A stretch of 57,373 bases of DNA from Lachnospiraceae bacterium UBA7143 (GTDB lineage Bacteria > Bacillota > Clostridia > Lachnospirales > Lachnospiraceae). Every line of letters begins with the position of its first letter. Positions within the stretch are counted from its first letter, which is position 1. Of this stretch, positions 51,727-57,373 are shown one piece after another. Position numbers and translations under genes: made by a program. The notes beneath the pieces are model-generated. The model searched no databases, was not told the DNA's origin, and saw only the letters and a program-made list of their open reading frames with translations. The stretch is from contig DKWV01000032.1 of the NCBI GenBank assembly GCA_002491905.1, positions 1,283-58,655 on the forward strand. The letters are read 5' to 3'.

Positions 51727-51757
51727 ATCGGAAAACAGCACTTTCTCATACCTAGAC
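51727..51757 (+). promoter_or_regulatory. Shared phage motif, copy D (DUF2800 operon)
   Basis: ATCGGAAAA-N13-TACCTAGAC, preceded by TTTTT and followed 31 bases later by a 7-codon reading frame with GGAGGT. Closest copy to the early operon. I recall a described 'DUF2800' RNA motif upstream of such genes; whether it matches this region was not testable here. Confidence 0.65.
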
Positions 51758-51787
51758 CACCAGAACAGGGAAACGGAGGTGCAAGAG

Positions 51788-51811
51788 ATGAACGACAGAA
51801 CTATTGAATAA
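51788..51811 (+). other. Seven-codon leader frame MNDRTIE
   Basis: ATG preceded by GGAGGTGCAAGAG, seven codons, TAA. It lies between motif copy D and the first early gene and is followed at once by a GC-rich hairpin, as in leader-peptide or attenuation layouts. Confidence 0.35.
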
Positions 51812-51840
51812 GCCGCCCCGGTAACTACTACTGAGGCGGC
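51812..51840 (+). promoter_or_regulatory. Leader hairpin of the early operon
   Basis: GCCGCC (51812-51817) and GGCGGC (51835-51840) with a 17-base loop, right after the 7-codon frame. No U-run follows. Confidence 0.45.
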
Positions 51841-51901
51841 GGATCGGACAAAAGATATGAACCTTGATAAACAAAATATGAAAGATAAGGAGAATGACAA
51901 C

Positions 51902-52252
51902 ATGAGCAAAATGAGCGAATTGTCACAGGTCCTGGATGATCTCATCTCCTGCGGAGAAAAAATGATCCAGACCGCAAATGCTATTAAGGAATGTTTCAGC
52001 GAAGAAACACCTGCAGCAGAACCTGAGAAGAAGGCCAAACCCACCAAGAAAGAAAAGGCACCTGAAAAGACCTATTCCAAGGAAGATGTCAGAGCCCTTC
52101 TTGCAGCCAAGGCAAACGAAGCCGGAGGTCAGTTCAAGGCTCAGGTGAAAACCCTCGTCAAGAAATACGCGGGCGGCGGAAGCCTGACAGACGTTCCTGC
52201 AGAAAGCTATCCGGCTCTTGTGGAAGAAGTGGAGGGATTGAAAGATGCCTAG
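51902..52252 (+). CDS. Small phage protein (type often labelled 'Rrp5-like')
   Basis: 116 residues from the ATG at 51902, preceded by AAGGAG with a nine-base gap; an in-frame ATG at 51857 lacks such a site. N-terminal helix MSKMSELSQVLDDLISCGEK, a Lys/Glu/Pro-rich linker, and a C-terminal module EDVRALLAAKANEAG ... EVEGL that I know from Clostridia phage proteins auto-annotated as 'rRNA biogenesis protein Rrp5'. That name is probably misleading; the C-terminal module may be a small DNA- or protein-binding domain. First gene of the early operon. Confidence 0.7.
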   Translation: MSKMSELSQVLDDLISCGEKMIQTANAIKECFSEETPAAEPEKKAKPTKKEKAPEKTYSKEDVRALLAAKANEAGGQFKAQVKTLVKKYAGGGSLTDVPAESYPALVEEVEGLKDA

Positions 52253-53366
52253 ACACGCATACCTCTCTGCCTCAGCTTCCCACAGGTGGCTCTCTTGTCC
52301 GCCTTCGGCAAAGCTCTGTGCGGAGATCAAGGACGAATCCTCTCCATACGCCCAACAAGGCACCGATGCCCATGAGCTATGTGAATACAAAGTTCTTCAT
52401 GCGTTAGGCGAAGATGTTAAAGACCCGACAGAGAACCTGGATTTCTTCGATACAGAAATGGCGGACGCAACCGATGAATACTGTTCCTTCGTAATAGAGC
52501 AGTACGAAAGGGCAAAGCAGCAATGCAAAGACCCGCTGATCCTCGTTGAACAGAGACTGGATTTTTCTAAATGGGTGCCGGACGGATTCGGAACCGGTGA
52601 CTGCCTCATCATCGCAGACAACATCCTACAGATCATAGATTTCAAATATGGTCTCGGAATACTGGTAGACGCAGAAAACAATCCGCAGATGATGTGTTAC
52701 GCGCTTGGGGCACTGGATACCTACGACGGGATCTATGATATCGAATCCGTAGAAATGACTATCTTCCAGCCTCGCCGTGAGAACGTCAGCACCTACACCA
52801 TCAGCAAGGAAGACCTGCTTGCATGGGCGGATGGATTTCTGAAGCCGACAGCGGAGCTTGCATATAACGGCGAAGGCGAATTTCACGCCGGTGATCATTG
52901 CCAGTTCTGCAAGGTCAAAGCTACCTGCTGCGAAAGAGCTGAACACAACATGGAGCTTGTAGCCTATGACTTTGAACAGCCTGCCACCCTGGACGATGCA
53001 GAAATCGCATCCATCCTTCCCAGGATCGATGATCTGGTAGCATGGGCCGGCGACATCAAAGAATACGCACTTCAGCAGGCAATGAGCGGAACAGAGTATC
53101 CCGGATTCAAGGTTGTGGAAGGCAGATCGATACGGAAATATACGGATGAGAACGCCGTTTCTTCCGCTGTAACAGATGCCGGATACGACCCTTATGAGAA
53201 AAAGGTACTCGGAATCACAGCGATGACTTCCCTTCTCGGGAAGAAGAAATTTGAAAAACTTCTGTCAGGCTTCATTACAAAACCTCCAGGCAAACCGACA
53301 CTTGTGCCGGAGTCAGATAAAAGACCGGCACTGAATACAGCCAAAGATGATTTTAGTGAAGAATAA
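52245..53366 (+). CDS. DUF2800 protein, RecB/Cas4-like nuclease
   Basis: 373 residues. DUF2800 N-terminus HAYLSASASHRWLSCPPSAK, with the conserved GTDAHELCEY. Catalytic PD-(D/E)XK region IIADNILQIIDFKYGLG near residue 125. Cysteines late in the protein (CQFCKVKATCCERAE near 222) may bind an iron-sulphur cluster with an early cysteine, as in Cas4/AddB-type nucleases. Likely a DNA exonuclease in phage recombination together with the DUF2815 protein. Overlaps the previous gene by eight bases; GAGGG precedes the ATG. Confidence 0.9.
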   Translation: MPRHAYLSASASHRWLSCPPSAKLCAEIKDESSPYAQQGTDAHELCEYKVLHALGEDVKDPTENLDFFDTEMADATDEYCSFVIEQYERAKQQCKDPLILVEQRLDFSKWVPDGFGTGDCLIIADNILQIIDFKYGLGILVDAENNPQMMCYALGALDTYDGIYDIESVEMTIFQPRRENVSTYTISKEDLLAWADGFLKPTAELAYNGEGEFHAGDHCQFCKVKATCCERAEHNMELVAYDFEQPATLDDAEIASILPRIDDLVAWAGDIKEYALQQAMSGTEYPGFKVVEGRSIRKYTDENAVSSAVTDAGYDPYEKKVLGITAMTSLLGKKKFEKLLSGFITKPPGKPTLVPESDKRPALNTAKDDFSEE

Positions 53367-53379
53367 GGAGGAAAAAATC

Positions 53380-53949
53380 ATGGCAAAGAATGTATCTATC
53401 CCTACAAAAGTTATTACCGGAGTCAGCACCAGATGGAGTTATGCCAATGTCTGGGATCCGAAGAGCATCAACGGCGGCGCTCCGAAGTACAGCGTATCGC
53501 TCATCATCCCGAAGTCTGATACCGCAACGATAGCCAAGATCAAGGCAGCCATCCAGGCCGCCTATGAAGAAGGTCAGAGCAAGCTGAAGGGTAACGGAAA
53601 GTCCGTTCCTGCCCTCTCCGCAATCAAGACACCTCTCCGTGACGGCGATCTGGAAAGGCCGGACGATGAGGCTTACAAGAACAGCTACTTCATCAATGCC
53701 AACAGCGCATCCGCTCCGGGCATTGTGGACGCTGACAGACAGCCGATCCTGGAACGTTCCGAAGTATACTCCGGCGTTTACGGCAGAGCCAGCATCAACT
53801 TGTACGCCTTCAACAGCAACGGAAACAAGGGTATCGCCTGCGGTCTGAACAACCTTCAGAAGATCCGTGACGGCGAACCTCTCGGAGGCAAGTCCAGAGC
53901 TGAGGATGACTTCGCAACTGTGGACGATGAGGATGATTTCCTCGACTAA
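53380..53949 (+). CDS. DUF2815 single-stranded DNA-binding-like protein
   Basis: 189 residues from the ATG at 53380, preceded by AAGGAGGAAAAAATC. OB-fold type core with STRWSYANVWDPKSINGG and YSVSLIIPKSDT near the start, GVYGRASINLYAFN near 135, and an acidic tail (DDFATVDDEDDFLD) like that of SSB proteins. DUF2815 family; coats single-stranded DNA during phage replication or recombination. Follows the DUF2800 nuclease. Confidence 0.88.
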   Translation: MAKNVSIPTKVITGVSTRWSYANVWDPKSINGGAPKYSVSLIIPKSDTATIAKIKAAIQAAYEEGQSKLKGNGKSVPALSAIKTPLRDGDLERPDDEAYKNSYFINANSASAPGIVDADRQPILERSEVYSGVYGRASINLYAFNSNGNKGIACGLNNLQKIRDGEPLGGKSRAEDDFATVDDEDDFLD

Positions 53950-54020
53950 CCAGACAACCAAAGCGGGCGGCGGCACTTCCGCCGCTGCCTGCGACAACCT
54001 GAGAAATGAGGTGCAAATCA

Positions 54021-54209
54021 ATGAACACTATACTGACTGCTGTTATCACTTTTCGGGCTATGATCGGTGTCGCAGTAATCATCGTATTCACGATGGAGGC
54101 TATCTCCAAAAAGGCAGATGCTTCCAAGAAATACAAGAAGAAGCGCATCGACAACCTGGAAAAGATCAATGAGAAACTGGATGACATCATCCGAATCTTA
54201 AGACATTAA
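54021..54209 (+). CDS. Small membrane protein, phage early operon
   Basis: 62 residues from the ATG at 54021 (GAGGTGCAAATCA upstream). One N-terminal membrane segment (about 3-25, ILTAVITF ... VIIVFTM) and a basic, coiled-coil cytoplasmic tail (KKYKKKRIDNLEKINEKLDDII). No known function. It is followed by a terminator. Candidate superinfection-exclusion or anchoring protein, inferred from form only. Confidence 0.6.
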   Translation: MNTILTAVITFRAMIGVAVIIVFTMEAISKKADASKKYKKKRIDNLEKINEKLDDIIRILRH

Positions 54210-54214
54210 CCTGC

Positions 54215-54246
54215 AGGGTGGCGGCTATGCTGCCGCCCTCTTTTTT
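54215..54246 (+). terminator. Terminator after the small membrane gene
   Basis: GGCGGC (54220-54225), loop TATGCT, GCCGCC (54232-54237), flanked by AGGG/CCT and followed by CTTTTTT. The next gene starts only 15 bases later, so read-through or a second promoter is needed. Confidence 0.75.
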
Positions 54247-54261
54247 ACAAGGAGGATAGCC

Positions 54262-54870
54262 ATGAATACAGAAAACATCGCCGATATCACAATGAACTTT
54301 AATAATCCGAAATGGATCCTGGACCACATCACCATTGCCCTTCAGCGCACATCAGATGAGTGCATCGTGAAGAGGCCCTGTGATCTGGATGGTATCGAAC
54401 AATACCTGATTCTAAGAGGCGAACAGGACGGCGCTCATTATTCCGTAAAGGTTGTACCCGTGCTTCTGTCTAACGCCGGCATTGAAGAAAACTATGCCTG
54501 GGACAGGGCTCTTGAAAACCTCAGTGCGGATACACAGATTACCAGCCTGGGAAAAGTCCTGTCAGACTTGATGGGCGCACCCTACGACAGCTCTATGGAC
54601 GCAGATGTCAAATTTCACGTAATCACCAATACGCAGAAATTCAAAGGTGCCGCTGCCATTATGAACCGGAATGCACTCAAAACTTTTACCCGGAAATACA
54701 GAACCAATATGCTCTTCGTTCTCCCATCATCTATCCATGAAATGATGATTACCCCTTACGACAGCAGCCTCAATCTGGATGAACTGTCATCTATGGTCAA
54801 GGAGATCAACGAAACGCAGGTAGCACCGGAGGAACGCCTGACAGACAGGGCATACATCATCACCCTATGA
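54262..54870 (+). CDS. DUF5688-like protein
   Basis: 202 residues, ATG preceded by AAGGAGGATAGCC. The C-terminal half has MNRNALKTFTRKYRTNMLF, LPSSIHEMMITPYDSS and KEINETQVAPEERLTDRAYI, the conserved end of DUF5688 proteins that are abundant in Lachnospiraceae. The N-terminal half is shorter than in typical family members. Function unknown; here it sits between the SSB-like and DNA polymerase genes. Confidence 0.75.
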   Translation: MNTENIADITMNFNNPKWILDHITIALQRTSDECIVKRPCDLDGIEQYLILRGEQDGAHYSVKVVPVLLSNAGIEENYAWDRALENLSADTQITSLGKVLSDLMGAPYDSSMDADVKFHVITNTQKFKGAAAIMNRNALKTFTRKYRTNMLFVLPSSIHEMMITPYDSSLNLDELSSMVKEINETQVAPEERLTDRAYIITL

Positions 54871-54883
54871 GAAAGGGAAATCA

Positions 54884-56878
54884 ATGAAAGAATTGTCAAT
54901 CGACCTGGAGACTTACAGCGACGTAGATATCTCTAAATGTGGAGCTTACAAGTACGCTGAGTCTGATAATTTTGAGATACTGCTCTTCGGAGTTTCCGTG
55001 GACGGCTCCCAGGTCAAGGTATATGACCTTGCTTGCGGCGATACCGTCCCGGAAGAAATCCTTGCAGCACTATCTGATGAGAATATAACGAAATGGGCCT
55101 TCAATGCCAGTTTTGAACGAATCTGTCTTTCCAACTGGCTAAAGCGCCATCACCCGGAACACTTCTTCGGATACAGCATCCCAGAAGATCCGGCTTCAAA
55201 ATATCTGGATCCTTCATCTTGGAAATGTACCATGATCTGGTCTGCTTATATGGGGCTTCCTTTATCGCTGGAAGGCGTCGGCGCTGTCCTGAAGCTTCAG
55301 GATCAGAAACTGAAAGAAGGCAAAGACTTGATCAGATACTTCTGTACGCCGTGCAAACCTACGAAAGCAAACGGTGGACGAACCCGAAACCTCCCTCAGC
55401 ATGACAGCGAAAAGTGGATCCGCTTCAAGGAATACAACCGTCGGGACGTGAAAGTGGAAATGGTGATAAAAAAGCGTCTGGCCAAATATCCCGTTCCGGA
55501 CTTCCTTTGGGATGAATACCACCTTGATCAGGAAATCAATGACAGAGGGATCATGCTGGATATGCAGGTAGTGGAGAATGCAATCGCTTTTGATGAAAAG
55601 TCAAAAGCAGAACTCATGCTGTCCATGCAGAATATCACAAATCTTGATAACCCAAACAGCGTTATCCAGATGAAGCAATGGCTCTCCGATCAAGGTGTAG
55701 AAATGGAATCTCTCGGTAAGAAGGAAGTCTCCCAATTTGTCAAGAACTCTGACGGTAACGCTAACGGTAACATCACCGACGCTCTGAAGCTCCGCCTGCA
55801 GCTTGCAAAGTCATCCGTAAAGAAATATCAGGCAATGCAGAACGCTGTCTGTAAAGACGGCAGAGCCCACGGCATGTTCCAATTCTACGGAGCCAACCGC
55901 TCAGGCAGATGGGCCGGACGCCTGATACAATTACAGAACCTTCCGCAGAATCACATGAACGATCTCGCAGAAGCCAGAACCATTATAAAATCCGGTGATT
56001 ATGATACCCTTCAGCTGCTCTATGATGATATTCCGGACACTTTATCGCAGCTGATCAGAACAGCCTTCATTCCCCATCCGGGCTACAAGTTCATTGTCAG
56101 CGATTTCTCCGCTATTGAAGCCCGTGTTCTTGCCTATCTTGCCGGTGAGACCTGGCGCTCCAAAGTATTTGCTGAGGGAAAAGATATCTACTGTGCCTCT
56201 GCAAGCCAGATGTTCGGTGTTCCTGTTGAGAAGCACGGTATCAACAGCCATCTCCGTCAGAAAGGAAAGATTGCGGAACTCGCCCTCGGATACGGCGGAT
56301 CCGTCGGTGCTCTGATCTCGATGGGCGCTCTTGATATGGGGCTCCCGGAAGAAGACCTTCAGCCGCTTGTAAACGCATGGCGTAACTCTAATCCTATGAT
56401 CACAGCCTTCTGGTGGGACGTTGACTGTGCGGTCAAAACCGCTATCACCCAGCGGATTAAAACTGAAGTCCGCGGTATTCAGTTCTTTTACAAAAGCGGC
56501 TTGCTCTTCATCCAGCTTCCTTCCGGACGCAGACTCGCCTATGTAAAACCCCGGATTGATACCAATCAGTTCGGCGGAGAATCCGTTACCTATGAGGGCG
56601 TAGGATCCACGAAGAAGTGGGAACGCATTGAATCCTATGGACCTAAGTTCGTGGAGAATATCGTCCAGGCTATCAGCCGCGACATCCTCTGCTACGCTAT
56701 GAAAACTCTTCGCCATTGCTTTATCGTTGGTCACGTCCACGATGAGCTTATCATCGAATGTAATCCCAGAGTTGACCTGAAAGTGGTCTGCGAGCAAATG
56801 GGCAGATCCCCGGACTGGATGCCGGACATCCTGCTCCGCGCCGACGGATATGAAACACAATTTTATAAAAAAGACTGA
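54884..56878 (+). CDS. Phage DNA polymerase, family A
   Basis: 664 residues. N-terminal 3'-5' exonuclease domain (ELSIDLETYSDVD at residue 3, with the D-x-E pair; later EYNRRDVKVEM). Polymerase domain with motif A FIVSDFSAIEARVLAY near residue 405, motif B RQKGKIAELALGYGG near 465, and motif C VGHVHDELIIE near 615. Lacks a 5' nuclease domain, typical for phage Pol A. Replicates phage DNA with the primase-helicase encoded divergently. Starts 14 bases after the DUF5688 gene. Confidence 0.95.
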   Translation: MKELSIDLETYSDVDISKCGAYKYAESDNFEILLFGVSVDGSQVKVYDLACGDTVPEEILAALSDENITKWAFNASFERICLSNWLKRHHPEHFFGYSIPEDPASKYLDPSSWKCTMIWSAYMGLPLSLEGVGAVLKLQDQKLKEGKDLIRYFCTPCKPTKANGGRTRNLPQHDSEKWIRFKEYNRRDVKVEMVIKKRLAKYPVPDFLWDEYHLDQEINDRGIMLDMQVVENAIAFDEKSKAELMLSMQNITNLDNPNSVIQMKQWLSDQGVEMESLGKKEVSQFVKNSDGNANGNITDALKLRLQLAKSSVKKYQAMQNAVCKDGRAHGMFQFYGANRSGRWAGRLIQLQNLPQNHMNDLAEARTIIKSGDYDTLQLLYDDIPDTLSQLIRTAFIPHPGYKFIVSDFSAIEARVLAYLAGETWRSKVFAEGKDIYCASASQMFGVPVEKHGINSHLRQKGKIAELALGYGGSVGALISMGALDMGLPEEDLQPLVNAWRNSNPMITAFWWDVDCAVKTAITQRIKTEVRGIQFFYKSGLLFIQLPSGRRLAYVKPRIDTNQFGGESVTYEGVGSTKKWERIESYGPKFVENIVQAISRDILCYAMKTLRHCFIVGHVHDELIIECNPRVDLKVVCEQMGRSPDWMPDILLRADGYETQFYKKD

Positions 56879-56882
56879 CATG

Positions 56883-56917
56883 AAAATAGCGGCTCCCGAT
56901 TCATTTCCGGAGGCCGC
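56883..56917 (-). terminator. Terminator-like hairpin between polymerase and the edge gene
   Basis: GCGGC-TCC (56889-56896) and GGA-GGCCGC (56909-56917) pair with one bulge; TATTTTCA follows on the minus strand. Best read as the terminator of the minus-strand gene, converging with the polymerase. Confidence 0.45.
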
Positions 56918-56923
56918 ATAACT

Positions 56924-57373
56924 TTATACTTCTTCAATTTCTTTTTCAGAATGAATATCCTGAATCAGCAATCTGCACTCTTTCTGAAGATCTTCTAACT
57001 GACGACATGCCTCACTTCTATTCGATCTTGTGTCTCGGATTTCTTGAATATTTCCATCGATTGTTGCGATGGATGTCTCTAATGGACGATTCACATTATC
57101 TTTTATATACTGCCTTGCAAAGTCTTCCAGTTCATTAGCCGCAACATTAAACTGGCTTCTTATGTTCTGACGATTGTTCTTCAGATCTTCACGAATACGT
57201 TCTTCATCCTGATCAGCCTTAATCTGCATAAATACCGAGAACCCAACACCCAAAGCGCTCAATACCTGTCCGCCAATAGCAATTCCTTTTGTTATCTTTA
57301 TTGCCTGCCAAGGCTTAAATTTGAAACCTACTCCATGTCCAACCTTTAATACCATCTGATGTATTGTACTTCC
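56924..57373 (-). CDS. LeoA/HP0731-like dynamin family GTPase, C-terminal part (cut by window edge)
   Basis: About 150 residues are visible; the frame stays open to the last base, so the true start lies outside. Visible features are KVGHGVGFKFKPWQAIKI, a hydrophobic stretch GIAIGGQVLSALGVGFSVFM, then a charged coiled coil (RIREDLKNNRQNIRSQFN ... QLEDLQKECRLL). I recognise this as the C-terminal region of LeoA/HP0731-type bacterial dynamin-like proteins. The GTPase domain is not visible. Opposite strand to the early operon; bacterial dynamins are linked to membrane remodelling and phage defence. It could be a prophage-carried defence gene or cargo. Confidence is moderate. Confidence 0.5.
   Translation of the reverse strand, partial: GSTIHQMVLKVGHGVGFKFKPWQAIKITKGIAIGGQVLSALGVGFSVFMQIKADQDEERIREDLKNNRQNIRSQFNVAANELEDFARQYIKDNVNRPLETSIATIDGNIQEIRDTRSNRSEACRQLEDLQKECRLLIQDIHSEKEIEEV

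Larger units (their letters stand above)
21484..57373. mobile_element. HK97-like siphovirus prophage, left end and most of the genome
   Basis: Continuous phage gene set from two large serine recombinases through lysis, tail, head, packaging and replication genes. The right boundary is outside the window or close to its end. The long non-contractile tape measure, gpG/gpGT chaperones, HK97 capsid with ClpP-like protease and the HNH-plus-terminase arrangement point to a siphovirus-type phage. All structural genes seen are intact, so the prophage may be functional. Confidence 0.9.

Noticed and set aside
25449..51757. The four shared motifs as serine-integrase attachment sites
   Set aside because: No half-site symmetry around a dinucleotide core, and copies lie at transcription unit heads in mid-prophage, not at its ends. 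Kept only as an alternative.
56042..56881. 279-codon minus-strand open frame
   Set aside because: Antisense to the well-conserved polymerase catalytic domain.

Overview
The window looks like a spore-forming, Gram-positive Clostridia chromosome, most likely Lachnospiraceae, carrying most of an HK97-like tailed prophage. The assignment rests on recognised protein families: sporulation genes (spoIIP, gpr, a SigK-type sigma factor), strong GGAGG-type ribosome binding sites, and several Lachnospiraceae-type accessory families (Rpn/PD-(D/E)XK protein, DUF5688, zinc-ribbon plus TPM pair). No rRNA, tRNA or CRISPR array was seen.

Host part, about 1-21,430, almost all on the minus strand. Read in transcription order: rpsT (plus strand, divergent) and gpr-spoIIP-lepA-hemW form a widely conserved sporulation/translation block. 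Then come sigK, an HD-GYP-like protein, pilT and pilB, and, after an interposed three-gene cassette (Rpn-like protein, GT39-like membrane glycosyltransferase, YfhO-like membrane protein), pilC. To the right of rpsT lies a separate four-gene operon: degenerate GGDEF protein, PurF-like protein lacking the N-terminal cysteine, zinc-ribbon membrane protein, TPM-domain protein. Intergenic regions hold several perfect hairpins and a two-copy palindromic repeat.

Prophage, about 21,484 to beyond the right edge. The left end has two overlapping large serine recombinases preceded by two tiny genes. Next comes a minus-strand late operon, read right to left: HNH, small terminase, two ParB-like proteins, a C5 DNA methyltransferase, large terminase, portal, ClpP-like protease, capsid, connectors, tail tube, tail chaperones with a probable -1 frameshift, tape measure, tail tip and fibre, holin, bifunctional endolysin. 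Two genes sit on the opposite strand inside this operon with their own sigma-70-like promoters and terminators (morons): a DUF3800 protein preceded by a structured, self-terminated leader RNA, and a nucleotidyltransferase-fold protein. Upstream of the late operon are a DUF1492 sigma-region-4-like regulator, SNF2 helicase, VRR-NUC nuclease and primase-helicase. A divergent plus-strand early operon encodes an Rrp5-like phage protein, DUF2800 nuclease, DUF2815 SSB-like protein, DUF5688 protein and a family A DNA polymerase. At the right edge is the C-terminus of a LeoA-like dynamin family GTPase.

The most unusual signals are (1) a gap-free bipartite 31-bp motif, ATCGGAAAA-N13-TACCTAGAC, present four times, always at the head of a phage transcription unit and oriented with it (recombinase operon, primase operon, DUF2800 operon in tandem); and (2) the DUF3800 moron, whose promoter - small folded RNA - terminator - protein layout resembles RNA/protein two-component modules such as type III toxin-antitoxin loci. 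No function is proven by sequence alone.
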